Shown: piece by piece, positions 36,441-47,984 of the stretch
Layout: every line of letters starts with the position of its first letter
Position numbering within the stretch: the stretch's first letter is position 1
Source of the DNA: Phoronis australis
Lineage: Eukaryota > Phoronida > Phoronidae
Reading direction: 5' to 3'
DNA length: 62,000 nucleotides
Assembly (NCBI GenBank): GCA_002633005.1
Contig: NMRA01000286.1
Span: 216,175 to 278,174 of the forward strand
Made by a program: the position numbers and the translations under genes
Notes under the pieces: model-generated
What the model saw: the letters and a program-made list of their open reading frames with translations, nothing else
Databases searched by the model: none
What the model was told of the DNA's origin: nothing

Positions 36441-38127
36441 ACAAGGCACTTTGAAAGTTTAAAGGGAAGCAAGTTTCAAACACTTGGAGGGCTAATATTC
36501 ACAATAGATTGGCGGCCGCTTTCGACTACGTCACTCCTATATAAATTAGGGTTTGGACATGAAACCCGTGCACGGGTATTAAAAAAATGCAAATTTTAGA
36601 AATTTCGGGCATGGTCAACAAGCTGAAAAAGGGCATTACTACCCCGAAAATTTTGGTAGATTAAGTCTTCCTTGTCAACATTAGAAGGCTTTGTCAGCTT
36701 CTCTGGGGCAGCACTGGAGCATAATTCAAACCTTAGGCACATTATGCTTTAAACTAAACAAATGTAACACTGTGGAGATAATGAACAGATACAGCTTTTC
36801 CTGGCCTGTTGCAGAAAAGATATTGGGACTGGCACAAGTCTGGCAGGTTTAGCACAGGTGTCTTATGACAAGACCAACTCCACAATGAGGCAGGCCACTG
36901 GTGTGTAAATCCCATGATATAGACCATGTCTTCAGAGTACCTTGGCATAGAGTGGAATTGTGTCAGGACAACTTGTTCATCACAAAGAAAACATCCAGGT
37001 GTGTACTGCACCAGCTTAAACTATGTTCCACAGGCAAACAGGGATGTCATAGTTTTAAGTAAAACTGCATAAAATAATAGGTTCTTTCTGCACCTAGACA
37101 CAATGCATTTGGTTTGTGAAACAAATATCCCGTTCACAAATTGGCTAAAATGCTAGTGTTTAGGTAGTATCAAAAACGCCAATAATGTGAATGGTTCAAA
37201 GAGCCACTTTTGCTGACATTATTTGCAGTTACCCCATAACTGTTGGTGTTTTTCCCTAGCATATTTGTTGTAAGACCGCTTTTGGCCTTTGTTTATCACT
37301 GAGTCAGAGAGGAAATGTGCCTTTAGCATACATTTCCATTTAAAAGCGGTTCTGGTGGCAAAAAACATAAGCCAACAAGGAGAGCATGTCCATCTGAATA
37401 AAAGGCTGGTGTTTTAGCCACTGAAAAAATGTTACATTTTCACCGAACTTGTGAACCCAACAAACGCATTTTTCGTTCCTTGTCATGTGACATCATGAGG
37501 TGTTGTCTTTGATCGGCGCTCAGTTCACTGAAACTCACGGTCTGCCTGTTGTCAAGTGACTCTTGGTATGAACATTCATGCCAAACAACTAAAAGCTCAA
37601 GATCTCAAGTGAGAACAGGGATTACCCCCCCCCCCCCAGATGGACAGCCAACTACAAAATGTTTTTACAAGAAAACATTATTAACCAGAACTGTGCCTTC
37701 CATATAACTTTGCACTTGTGTTTGAAAAAGCATACTCGTAACAAAGACTCCACACGACAACCTCAGCATGTCACAAAGGTTAACATTTGTTTTCTGTGTC
37801 ATGCATGGAACAAATAACATAAATTGCACAAGAGACTATCACTGTTCTTTGTGCACAAATGATTTATTAACAAAATTAAAATTTATTTCCCACGAGGACA
37901 TCTTCAAAATATTGTTCCTTTCCCCATGATGGCTCTTCGTGGCTCTGGGTTGGGAGGTTGGTGGCATTTTATTTTTTCACTTTCTATAACTGAGACGCGC
38001 CTAGGTTTGTTGCAACAACGTCAGATATAGAAACGAAAAAAATTGCTTGTCAGATAACATAAAAATCTGAGTTGTGCACAAATTCCAATGAGCAAAGGAA
38101 ACAAAGTATTTTAATTCATACAGGATT
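36441..38127. other. Non-coding stretch with a poly(C) tract
   Basis: A run of 13 C lies at 37625-37637. A TATATAAAT motif sits at about 36539, but I see no gene start downstream. Nothing else supported. Confidence 0.4.
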
Positions 38128-39118
38128 GAGTAGTTACCTATTGGCAACCTGTTGTGTTTGTGGACCTAACTTTTGAGCCCGTCCCGGTCCTTCGTCGGGG
38201 TGCTGGCGGGAATCTTTGTGTCCAATGGTCAGCCGTGGGTGGTCCTCGGTGGTTGCACAACACCACCTGGTGGCTATTACTTGCGTCAGGAGGCACTAGT
38301 AAATAGCAGGAAATTCATATCCAATGTCTGTTCAATTTTGCTTCATTGCTCATGATTGCGACTGCTTCTCTGATGTTACGATTCCAATATTTATTTCATC
38401 TAGAAAGTATTTTGACTGCAGGTTTGCAAATGCTGTGCAATGTGTTTATACGATGTTCTCCTACGACTGTAGAGTTGCCAGATGATATATGTTCTTTTAC
38501 ATTGGTACCTAGATTAAGAGCGGTCTCAACAAAATATTTGGCAGGACAATCAGGGCGTTTAATCTTGTATATCATCTAGAATATCTTGTTGTTGTCCAAC
38601 TTATCTTTCCGGGTGGACCAAGGCACTACACTGGGTGTTGAATGGTTTATGGCATGTGCCCACCTGATGTTCTCTGAAAATGTTGGAAGTTTTTCTGAGA
38701 GACTGTGAACATACGAAAGGGTTACCTTACTCTAAAATGATCAGTCTTCTTAGACACATTGGGTCAGGGATCTAACATCCAGTCGGAGTAGTCACTGTCA
38801 CGTAACACATGTTTGATACTAGTCTGTTCCGGATGTTTGTCATTTTTTTCTGTTACTAACTCTTAAAAGTGAACGCGCACAACCTATCTTTTATGTTGGA
38901 GATGACGATTTGAGATCGGTGTGGGCAGGTTTCAGGTAGATAGTGACCTCTTTTATATGTATGCACATGTCACGAAACGGGAGTTTGTCATCCGAAAGGT
39001 GTTCAATGGTAAACTTGATGTGCAGAGTTGATGTGACCTTCACACCAAGACAAAGGGCCCAGGACGGGCTTGAAACCTAGGTCCATAAACGCAACAGGTC
39101 ACCGATAGGTAACTACTC
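38128..39118 (-). mobile_element. Penelope-like element remnant with inverted flanks
   Basis: Bounded by 60-bp inverted repeats, 38128-38187 and 39059-39118, about 83 per cent identical; the left one starts GAGTAGTTACCTATTGGC. Between them, on the minus strand, lie the end of a reverse transcriptase and a GIY-YIG domain (see the pseudogene entry). Penelope-like elements are known to be flanked by repeats in direct or inverted arrangement, so the inverted 60-bp flanks fit. The element is truncated: the catalytic core of the reverse transcriptase is missing. Confidence 0.75.
38315..39025 (-). pseudogene. Broken Penelope-like reverse transcriptase end plus GIY-YIG endonuclease
   Basis: On the minus strand 39025-38891 reads HIKFTIEHLSDDKLPFRDM, then VTIYLKPAHTD. 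This matches the Penelope-type reverse transcriptase C-terminal pattern (I.FT.E...LPF.D, then Y.KP.HT), and a stop follows at 38891-38893. From 38575 to 38396 it reads MIYKIKRPDCPAKYFVETAL, then VKEHI and GEHRIN, the GIY-YIG pattern Y...C..C..KY..ET.....KEH. A stop (TGA) follows at 38396-38398. Past it the frame continues with NKYWNRNIREAVAIMSNE and AKLNRHW, the domain's usual tail. Position 2 of the GET motif is V instead of G and the arginine after it is lost. At least three stops and missing sequence between the parts make it non-functional. Confidence 0.78.
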
Positions 39119-39329
39119 CTATACTATGTAACGGCGCCACCTATGAATGTTCATTGTGTTAATTTACTTCATTCCTAAACCATTAGTTTAAAATACTTTT
39201 TATTCCAGGCGAGTGGTTGGCAGTCATTTTCATCTACCTATTCACCACTAAGCTGAACACTCACCCTAAAGAACTATCACTGAATTTTTAATCAACCTTG
39301 CAAACTGAAGGTTATGTAGCACAGTAGAA

Positions 39330-39850
39330 AAATGTCCAAATTTGGCTAATTTCGGAACATCATATCTCAGAAGTGACTGTTCATATTCATATCAAACTTT
39401 CAAACACTAACGTTAATGCACTGTTCTCCAAAATACTGTTAGGAATTATTTTTGAAGTGTTACATTTTTGCATCAGGGGCTGTAAAAATAGACTTTTATA
39501 ATTTTTGCAGAAAAATTAATAGTTGCATAAAACAAAAACAAAATGACTTACTTAGAAAATTGAAAAAAAAATTTTGAGATTTCACATTAAACATTTTATA
39601 TCAAATGAAAATTGGTCATGTTATTAATTCCCCCGTTTTATCATCAGTGTACCTTTCTTTTTTGCTAAATTTTACAGATCACATGACCCAATAAATGGTA
39701 GATTGTGGTAAAAAGTCAAAAATGAAATTCCTACAGGCATTCTGCTTTTAAAAACTATATGCTTTTAGTGAGTCTATTGTATGTAGACACTTGGTCAAGT
39801 ACACAGACTTGTCAATTAGATCCTACATAAGTTTAATTGAAGCACGCCAG
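39330..39850 (+). repeat. AT-rich dispersed repeat, copy 5
   Basis: Same order of words as 31185-31640: GTCCAAATTTGGCTAATTTC, ACTGTTAGGAATTATTTTTG, GTGTACCTTTCTTTTTTGC, ATCACATGACCCAATAA and GGTAAAAAGTCAAAAATG. It then extends to TACACAGACTTGTCAATTAG and TACATAAGTTTAA, which copy 2 (13785-13897) shares. The longest copy in the window. Confidence 0.6.
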
Positions 39851-40272
39851 GTACCATATTCTATCAATTTACGGAAATGCCAAGCTTGTAAGATGATTTA
39901 AAATCTGACAAGACGATCTTACGCAATAATTAATGGTGTATTAAATTGGATTTCTAATGCATTTCTCATGTCTACTACAAAGCCCTCATCATCAACGGAC
40001 TATTCATATTGAAAGGAATACTGACACACTGCCTAACCAAGAGAATGACTAGTTAAACTACTGTAAAAGGAATCCTCTTAACTATGCGATAGTTAGAAAA
40101 TGCATTTCTATGGTTCTCATTTGAAAATTACAGAGTCGTAATTATTCCTGAGATTAAAACTCAGCGACTACGGAAATGAGAATATTTCAGTTATTGATTT
40201 ATTCAGTCATTAAGCTAATATGTCCAGTCAAAACTGTGTCCTCCTACAGTTAAGATACAAGTATGTATACAC

Positions 40273-40391
40273 TTTCTTTGAGTTTTGTGTCTTAGACATA
40301 AAAGCATCAGTTGCAATCACTTCAGTGTAACGATCAATCATGCTGTCGAAAATTTTCAAACATGGCAATCTTTGCTCATTCCAGTAGTTGT
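40273..40391 (-). CDS. Candidate internal exon, unknown protein
   Basis: On the minus strand 119 nt between GAAAACTGACAG and GTGTAT encode NYWNEQRLPCLKIFDSMIDR, then YTEVIATDAF. The composition looks protein-like. The acceptor and donor are only fair (GTGTAT is a weak donor). No family recognised and no partner exon. Confidence 0.2.
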
Positions 40392-40641
40392 CTGTCAGTT
40401 TTCGTGCATTAAAACACATGTTGCGGGAAGACTACATGAACATCATGTTACTAGTGAAGTACATGATAATGTTAACAATACATACTTCACACTGTAAAAA
40501 TATTACCACACCACATGTTCAACAAGATGTAAAACAATACATCAAAGCAATGCGCTACCAATATTAGGCATTCATTTTCATCTAGCTGCATTTTGTAATC
40601 ATTCTAAAAAGCCCATGTTCTTAAAGCTGTGGATTTCGGTC

Positions 40642-40653
40642 GGGGGGGGGGGG
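40642..40653. repeat. Poly(G) tract
   Basis: Twelve consecutive G. Homopolymer runs of this kind are prone to length variation and to sequencing error. Confidence 0.95.
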
Positions 40654-40704
40654 TTGATTCAACACTTGGCTGTACCTAATCAAAGAAAGACAAAAGCACA
40701 CTCA

Positions 40705-40816
40705 AGGGCCTTTCAAACTGATGTCAACACTTCAAGGTATTGGGGACTGCCACTCTGCCAGTCCCTTAGTAGGAATGGTTAACTTCAGTCCTCGATCAAA
40801 GTTAACAGTGCTAGTT
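40705..40816 (-). mobile_element. Harbinger-like MITE, partial copy F
   Basis: Starts AGGGCCTTTCAAACTGATG, then GGTTAACTTCAGTCCTCGATC and AAAGTTAACAGTGCTAGTTA. These follow the order of the left end of copy C. It breaks off inside the element. Confidence 0.55.
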
Positions 40817-41427
40817 ACTGCACTTGAAAGTCAAAATTATGGACAGCTGAAGGGTGAACTGGATTGAACATTGTTTCCTAATGGGCAACTGAATATTCAC
40901 TAGCTCAGCTAATGAAGAAAGTATCTTCTCTTTTCATAAAAGCAGTCTGATAACAAGCTGCTTGCTTGGTGTTTGTTAAGCCCTGTGTGTTACCAGCACA
41001 TTGTATTTCTATGTATAGGTAGGACCAGTGTTTCTACCAGTAGGTGAGTTACAGACAGTGAATTTAAAGTAACCTATTGGTCTAGCTAATTACCAAATCT
41101 AATTAAGGTAAAAAAGCTAGTTTGAAACACAATAAAATGAACAAGTGAAATTTCACTCTGAATTTTTTCCATAAAAATAAGTTTTCAGGAAATTTGACCA
41201 GCATCTGTTCCTTAAGGTGGTCACCTAAACCACTTGGTAAAATTTCATGCAGTTGCTACAATGTAGTACAAAAGTAGAAACATGGCAATTTTGGTGATTA
41301 TTCTCAAATGTAACAATTTTTAATCTAGTTACACAGAGGTGTAGAGAGTCTTCTCAATCTGCCACAAAGATTAAATTTGCCAAACAAAACCACTATCATT
41401 AAAAAGAGTATCAACTGTCTCTTGAAA

Positions 41428-41844
41428 TCATTCAGCTGTCCCAAACTGGACTGGTGAAGCATAAAGATTAGATTGTTGGCAGTGAAGATTAGAAGACAGT
41501 GACCTATTTCTGTCATTAGCTTTCCAGCCTGTTGACTTCATTAGGTTATCAACATGTAACAGACTTGGAAGAAAGTCAATGCAATTTGAAGAATGTTGCA
41601 TCAAAGGGTGTGATGGCTGCAACTGTGACGCACTAATTGCTCCTAAATACAGTATCTTAAACAAAACTCCCACAGAATATGAGCGAATTTGAATATTACT
41701 GCGTAGAAAAGTAGCTGTAGAGAGATTGAGTAGCCAACGACAAAACTTGTACAGCAGATTCATCAACAAAGAGAAACACAAACGTGGAAAATTCGTGAGA
41801 ATCGTCTTTGCAATTACTAATTTATTAAAACCATAAAACCGCAT
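41428..41844 (-). other. 138-codon open stretch, probably chance
   Basis: One of the two longest open stretches (the other is 44871-45293, minus, 140 codons). Both are about as long as expected by chance at this base composition. Neither product shows a domain, and both are rich in leucine, serine and phenylalanine. Recorded because a reader would otherwise find them. Confidence 0.12.
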
Positions 41845-41938
41845 TAATTTATCCCCACGTAAGCATAAAAATACAAGTTTATCTATTTGATGTCTTTATG
41901 CGACCTAGTGTACACAGGAAATGGTAGAAATGCAATAA

Positions 41939-42001
41939 ATGGGGCGACATTATGAAGCAGTCTGTATTGACTTGGAGAGTCTAATGTTAGAGAAACTGAA
42001 G
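41939..42001 (+). CDS. Candidate first coding exon, unknown protein
   Basis: ATG followed by 20 codons (MGRHYEAVCIDLESLMLEKL plus K) ends in AAG followed by the strong donor GTGAGT, in phase 0. Many codons start with G. An in-frame TAA lies directly before the ATG, so nothing upstream belongs to the frame. Could precede the THAP-like stretch at 42733 in the same direction, but I cannot prove the join. Confidence 0.25.
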
Positions 42002-42336
42002 GTGAGTGCTGTAGCAGCTGGGATTACAATGAAAAATGCTGAAGGGCACACCAGAGTGGTGAGTGAAAATCAACAGCAAGACCAACAGAAGCATGAAATG
42101 AGCGTTAAAGGGGAAAGCCAACATCTCTGGTGTTATTTTTCAACTTAATAATACCATAATTCCAAGAACTATTTTGATCTCAATTATTGTGTTTCTGACA
42201 GTCTATGTAAAATTCCTGAAAGGCTCTGACAATATGCTGTCAATGATTTTGGGAATCTTGCATGCATTTTTTATTAGCACTCTTTCAGCTAATAAATTAT
42301 GCCTGCAAGATTCTTGAAAGGGTCTGAAGTCATTTA

Positions 42337-42383
42337 AATAATAACAATAACAATAATAATGATAATGACAATAATAATAATAA
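42337..42383. repeat. (AAT/AAC) trinucleotide microsatellite
   Basis: Interrupted ATAATAAC and ATAATGATAATG units. Confidence 0.9.
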
Positions 42384-42732
42384 ACTATTTACAGAGGATA
42401 AAATGTAAAAGATATAACAACACGTTTTAGCCAAAGGCTACTATACAACATGGTCCACTACAATGACATCAGGATGTGCACGCATTTTTAATTAGTGCCA
42501 TGGGATTAGTCAACGGTTGATTACATTGATATTTCAGTCACTTCATGTGAAACGGCAAAATGAAACATCGGTTGATGCAGTTAGTACAAACAATTGACAG
42601 TGTGTAAAATACATCTTCACTTTTTCACACAAACACAATAAGGCCGTACCGGATAACACAGCGACTTCAATCTCGATGTATTTACCCACAATGCCGTAAA
42701 CATCTGTCAGGCACATTTGCTACCTCGTTTTC

Positions 42733-43011
42733 GTGCCATGCATGTTTCACAAGTTAATAGCCGTTGTCAGATTCTTTATAAGTTTTTCTGAGTTGTATAA
42801 ATCCGTTGGTCCAACGAGGTATTACTGCTGTGCTGCAGACTGCAACTCCGACGTGAAAAAGCTTGATAAACTGGAGAAGTACCCGTGGATGCAAAACGTG
42901 AAATTCTTCACGTTCCCCACATCAGTGAGACATGAAAATGTGCCGGATTTCCACAACGAGGTCACGCGCTTTCTTATCTCCAGGACAAAGGAGAGTTCTA
43001 TCATGGTGTAA
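42733..43011 (+). CDS. THAP-type zinc finger, N-terminal half (partial gene or relic)
   Basis: The stretch encodes TRYYCCAADCNSDVKK at about residues 29-44 and VKFFTFPTS at residues 57-65. This matches the start of a THAP domain: a cysteine pair three residues apart, then about 20 residues to the F-FP motif. THAP domains bind DNA and occur in animal regulators and in P-element-type transposases. The second half (Trp, then C-x2-H) is not seen before the stop at 43009-43011. A GTGAGA donor at 42925, directly after FPTS, would end an exon in phase 0. The exon is GC-richer than its surroundings. The true start is uncertain: the upstream residues look untranslated or spliced. Confidence 0.42.
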   Translation: MPCMFHKLIAVVRFFISFSELYKSVGPTRYYCCAADCNSDVKKLDKLEKYPWMQNVKFFTFPTSVRHENVPDFHNEVTRFLISRTKESSIMV

Positions 43012-44153
43012 TCCACGACAGTCCTATTGACAAAATTGTCACATTTCCTACATTCCTAAGGCTGACTACTTGTACCGAAAGTTGTTTTATGACATCTATA
43101 CAATACAAACCATGTCACTAATATATTTAAAAAATTTTAATCTTTATTTTTGTTGAGAAATTTGACAAAATGGAATTTCACTTGTCGCTCATACTCTGCG
43201 CTAAATAAGTGAAGAATTGTGGTAGTTTAGTAATTTTTTGGGGATTGGATCTTTGAGGATCAATTAAAAATTTTGACTGAGGGGATGGGCGTTCATAAAA
43301 TTTTGAAAATACCAGACTAAGCATTGGCATTCGCCTGCATAGTAGAAATACTGTGGCAAATTAAAGCAATTTTCATATTGTCAATGCTTCGTCAGACAAA
43401 TAAAAAACATTGTACATCTTTCCTCTCAAAACCGAGACAACTGAACTTAATTGCCGACTATACGAAAAAAATCTGGCTCCATCTGTAAATCTGGGCTCAT
43501 TTAGCTTCAGACATTTAACATGGTGCCAACCTATGATCACTACGCCAGCATGATATTGAAAGAAAACACCTGAATGCATAAACCTGCCTGCCTTACAAAC
43601 ACACCCCTCATAAATACAAAATAACCAAGAATAACAAAGACACAGGATGCAGAAATAATTAAAGAATCCAAGCATAAAACTGGGTCAATTCCAACAAAAC
43701 CTTCAGTATACAACCACCAAAAAGGGAGCCCCATGAAAAATAGCTTGGGAGTACAGTAACCTAACAGTACAATCCAGTGCACTCTTTGGAGATTCTGAAC
43801 AATAAAAATAAATTAACAAAAATATGCGGGAGAAATGAAATTATGAGAAATTTAGACAAGTTTGGGTAGAATGTAACCTTTAAATGGTCATAGTGACTTG
43901 TCCTAAATACACCCGAGGTCAATATTTGACGCAGTGCCAAAACCATGCAAAATATCTGATAGTTACTTTTACTAGGTTCATATGAGTGGAGAAAACTCTA
44001 GCAGTTAAAAATGCTAACGTTTTAACCAGACGGAGGAGCTAACCACGATGGGGTCATTTTGGCCACCAGTTAGTCTGTTTCCTCACAACCCCAATCACTT
44101 TTAACCAAAAAAGGAGTGTCCAAATACTGTGCTCTCACTGGCATAAGTTGAAT

Positions 44154-44225
44154 ATGGCGGCAACAACAAAGGCCTCTTATCACTACTCATGTGTGTCCTT
44201 TGAAGTAAGCAGTCTGGCTACAATG
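44154..44225 (+). CDS. Candidate first coding exon, unknown protein
   Basis: AATATGGCGGCAAC, a start context often seen at animal gene starts, opens 24 codons (MAATTKASYHYSCVSFEVSS, then LATM). The exon ends in ATG followed by the strong donor GTAAGT in phase 0. No TATA box recognised. No family recognised. Possible downstream exons on the same strand are 46730-46875 and the group at 54.5-56.7 kb. Confidence 0.28.
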
Positions 44226-46125
44226 GTAAGTGCAAGTTTAAGTGGCAGCAGTGGCCAGGTATTCCAAACTACCAGCTAAGCACCAGCCTAAGTGTTAGCG
44301 AAAACATAGAACAAAGACAAAATCAGTAATAAATTTCTCGATCAAAGGATGCTAATTAGCAATAATAGTTCAAGTTCATAGATGACCATGGTGCAATTCC
44401 AAAGCAGACCCAACATTGAAACGGCTCCAAGAATTCTAATTCTTTCGCCATCATTCTAAAGCTATGACACTTAACAAGAAAACTGACACTAGATCAAGCT
44501 ATTCCAGCTCAGATGGGGTGTACTAGGGGAGGGGGGAGCTCAGGTAGGGATCCCACGATGAGCTGGTTCGTTCTGTGGTCAAGTTCTCATTCGCAGAATC
44601 TGTTCGAGCGAAATCCAGCAACCTCAGCGAAGCCAAATTCTAAATCCTGCATGACCAAAACTTCATTTACAGGCGAACATTTCACACATTAAATAAAAAA
44701 ACAACGGAACAGCAATAAAGTATTGTATTTTACCACATCTATAATATGGTACTAAGTTGGTCTCAAGTCAAGTCCTTCCAAAATAACAAGTGGTGCTCAG
44801 TGTCTCATTATAGCTGGCAGTATGTAACCGTTTTGGACTTAGCCCAATAAGTTGGCTTGCTAGGTTCACCCTAATTACAATAAGCACAAAAGCACTTCCG
44901 GTCATCAGGTATGGAAATATGCTTATTTTCTGCCCGACTACTCAATGGAGTTACTACATACGTCATGATCCTGGTAGTTTGCACCTTCAACTTAAGGCAT
45001 AGAACTCTATACAGTACTTTCACATTCAGAGACTCAGCAGGACTGGGGCAAACATTATCATATGTCAAAAGTTGGGAAATTTGACTCGGGAATGACTGAC
45101 AGGGACAAAAACTATGAAAGAACGTGACCTGCCAGGTTGTCAATAATGTCTTACAGACAGAACTTAAGCACAGGAGAGAAAGATTTACAGCAGCCAATAT
45201 GCTAGAATCATTAAGGTGCTTGTACCGCTTCATAAGCCAGGCATGAACAAACAAACTAAAAAGCTGAAAAACATATGCGGATGTTATGTACACACAGAGC
45301 TAATGTGGGTTGCTTTTGCGCCTTCGCGACACTGTTGAATTGCAAAGAGTTTACCAACAGGTTGAGGTCAGGGTTAAATGGCTTTGACAAGTGTATTGGG
45401 GCTTACCAGTGTCTGGTAAGCTCGTTAAAATACCAGATAGACCAGGTAAAGTTAAGTATGACGCAAGAGAACTGCATCAAGTGAGGAAACCATCCCCAAC
45501 TACTTACGGTTGAAGACAGATTTAACCAAGAACAGTTATGGTATAGCCTGTACACATCCGATACATGCAAACAGAAGGTTCACAGCTAGTTCCAACTGAA
45601 CTAGACCGAGACCAAAATGGGTTACCAGGCAAAGGACAGAAAGTAAATGCAAAATCTTGTAAAAGGCAAGAACTAAAAGCCTTTAAGTTTCCCACGGACT
45701 AGAAAACACTGGGTATGTGAACTGTTATGGCCCGAGACTACTAAACTTACGATACAACCTGAAAATTGACCAATTACATTGTGTGACACTTGGAAGTTTA
45801 CTTGGATAATAACCAGTAGTTTTAATTTGATAGTCGCAGATACAGGAGCCAGGCTCTGTAACCATACACACACCTCTTCAATTTCCCCCATAAAGAATAT
45901 GCACCAGTCACTAACTCAATTCCTCCTTCCGAAGATAGAATGCGCGTGCTTCACCGATCTTGCCAGAATTTTGCCCAACAATTCAGACTTCCATCTGTTT
46001 ACTTCCTGTTGTAATTTAAGCCCGTTTGATGAGTGGTGGCAAATGCACTGCTTTCATGAAATAAATGGAACAATTGTGAACAAAGGTGTTGGTAATTTTA
46101 AGTTTGGAAGTCAACACAAACTTTG
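44226..46125. other. Presumed intronic or intergenic DNA, nothing convincing
   Basis: Open stretches on both strands (45275-45484 plus with the donor GTAAGC at 45416; 44871-45293 minus) are compatible with chance. Confidence 0.35.
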
Positions 46126-46420
46126 AAACGAATTGTCCGACTTTGATGCTGTGGCGACTTCGTGTTGACTTGGGATTTTTTCCAGGTACACGAATACAAT
46201 CTGAGGTCACATTGACGACCTGCAGGTTGCCAAATTGATCCCACTGTGTTCCAAAGGCAGTGCAAGTTGGCCTCAACCATGTTGTGTCCTGCCGACTGTT
46301 CGTGAGAACGCCAACATGTGTCGAGGCAGAACAATCATCCGATGAAAATGTCGCCATTGCACCAGTTGGGATTCTTGTTCTTGATAACAAGCAAAAAGTT
46401 GCAAGTGATCAACCACCTCC
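46126..46420. other. GC-richer segment open on both strands, possible exon
   Basis: Base composition rises to near 50 per cent GC. On the plus strand a frame after GTGTTCCAAAG reads AVQVGLNHVVSCRLFVRTPT, then CVEAEQSSDENVAIAP. Two thirds of its codons start with a purine. On the minus strand a frame from an ATGGCG reads MATFSSDDCSAS and ends near a CTGCAG/GTCGTC donor. Only one can be real. Neither product is recognised. The SINE at 46422 directly follows. Confidence 0.25.
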
Positions 46421-46421
46421 A

Positions 46422-46590
46422 AGGAGGCAGTGTGACCTAGTGGGTTAAATCTGTGCCTCCTGTATACAAGGTCCCAGATTCAAATCCCATTGGACCCCAT
46501 TGCTAGACCCTTCAGTCAGGTTTCTAGCTCCTCAGCTCATTCTTAATTTGAGTATATGCCTATATGTGTTACATATCTATATTAATAAAT
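46422..46590 (+). mobile_element. tRNA-derived SINE
   Basis: A box TGACCTAGTGGGTT (46432-46445) and B box GATTCAAATCC (46477-46487) at typical spacing. A non-coding body follows, ending near an ATATCTATATTAATAAATG tract. The A/B arrangement is close to the SINE at 9990-10172. Not a functional tRNA: the acceptor stem cannot pair across the body. Confidence 0.65.
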
Positions 46591-46729
46591 GAGAAATGGC
46601 TTCAGGTGTCTGATGCAATGACACAGCTGAGCGGGCTGTGTATGTCTGATGCAACATGTATCAGACCACTTGCACTATATTTTTAACCGCACCCAACTTC
46701 CTAAATTTCTGTGAAGGTCTTGCATCCAG

Positions 46730-46875
46730 GAACTGACGTACAGCAGCCTAGACTTGGTCCATTTGCAACGTGTCAATTTGCATCCTATCAAAAGTTACGT
46801 CCAAACAACGCACCAGACTCATACTAAAGATGTAGCCATGTGCAACTCTAGGTTACGCAAGAAGTTTGCCCTCAG
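46730..46875 (+). CDS. Candidate internal exon, unknown protein
   Basis: 146 nt, phase 0 to 2, between a good acceptor (GAAGGTCTTGCATCCAG) and a strong donor (CCCTCAG followed by GTGAGC). Reads ELTYSSLDLVHLQRVNLHPI, then KSYVQTTHQTHTKDVAMCN and SRLRKKFAL. Basic C-terminal part. One of the better candidates because both splice sites match consensus and the open frame spans exactly between them. No family recognised. Confidence 0.3.
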
Positions 46876-46905
46876 GTGAGCATGTAGTTACCAAAGGGCA
46901 TCTGA

Positions 46906-46926
46906 CATCATCATCATCATCATCAT
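46906..46926. repeat. (CAT) microsatellite
   Basis: Seven CAT units just after a possible donor site. Confidence 0.9.
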
Positions 46927-47984
46927 ATAAAAGCACTGATAACCCACATTATGCGAGTAATAATTTTATTATGCAAGTCATAATTTCGTTACGTAATAAA
47001 TTTTTGAAACCAGTGTCAACTTTGAAAGCTGATGCTGCGGCATGTGATGAAGGTATCCCTATATAACCACCACCTCTAGCTTAACTTCATGGGAAAAACC
47101 TTATTGATGTAACATTCAAAAAGAAAATAAAACAGTCTGTAATTTGCAGATCAATTGGTACAAACAGATGATATCAAACAGCAGTTGTAGGGATAACATC
47201 AATTAATAAGAAAGTCTGGACCTATAGCATTCATACTTGCCACACAATCAAGGTTTCACATAACCGCATTTCACAAAAATGCAGTTTTAAAAATAAAACA
47301 AAACGTGGGGATTTCAGAAAAAAATAACAAATTCATATGAATTGTTGTTTCCAGGAAACAAATCTTGCTCTCTGGGAGAGTGCTACAACACACCTGGTTT
47401 GTTTAGGACCAACCTGTCAATCAAAACAAATCCCCCTCCAAAGTTTTTCTACAGTACAAACCCCCTTTGGTTAAGTAAGTAAAATGTTTATTTCACACGA
47501 GTGTGAAATAGTTCAACAATCAAAACAGCAGAACCGGTGTTATGACCAAGAGAAAAAAATATTAAAGGAGCATAGAAGTCTCATCGAGTCCAGGGTAGTT
47601 TGTAGACCCAAAGGTACATTTACCCGATGATAGAACAAGAGTTGGCTGGTATCACCAAAACAGTGTTTAGCTTCATTTCAACTTCATCTACAGTTAATCC
47701 CGTGAACGGCACTGGACTATAGTTTTCTCAAAAACCTGTTTTGACTCGTCACTGCGTTGAGTTTGAATTTTGTCGTGACCAGTTTGTCTTACTTTGGTCA
47801 AGTTTGATATTTAATGTTGAGAACACTGACTTCAAGTTTCAGTGATAATATGTACTAACTGCCTTTACAATATTGATAAATTTTGCTTATTTATTTAAAA
47901 ATTATCAAGTGTGTAATATAAATAAGAACAAACCTGTGATTGTTCACCTGCTGACACAAAATTTTGTTTTCAGGGATTGTTGTT
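46927..47984. other. Non-coding stretch, nothing seen
   Basis: AT-rich. A TTTCACACGAGTGTGAAA palindrome lies near 47492. No gene or repeat family recognised. Confidence 0.4.

Noticed and set aside
36530-36560. TATA-type promoter (TATATAAAT)
   Set aside because: A single motif in AT-rich DNA with no gene start downstream.
41428-41844. 138-codon open stretch on the minus strand
   Set aside because: Same reasoning. Hydrophobic patches are what AT-rich random codons give.
44871-45293. 140-codon open stretch on the minus strand
   Set aside because: About the longest run expected by chance at this base composition. No domain or codon bias seen, and no splice context needed or present.
46422-46500. 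Intact tRNA gene
   Set aside because: A and B boxes are present, but the acceptor stem does not pair and the downstream body is SINE-like.
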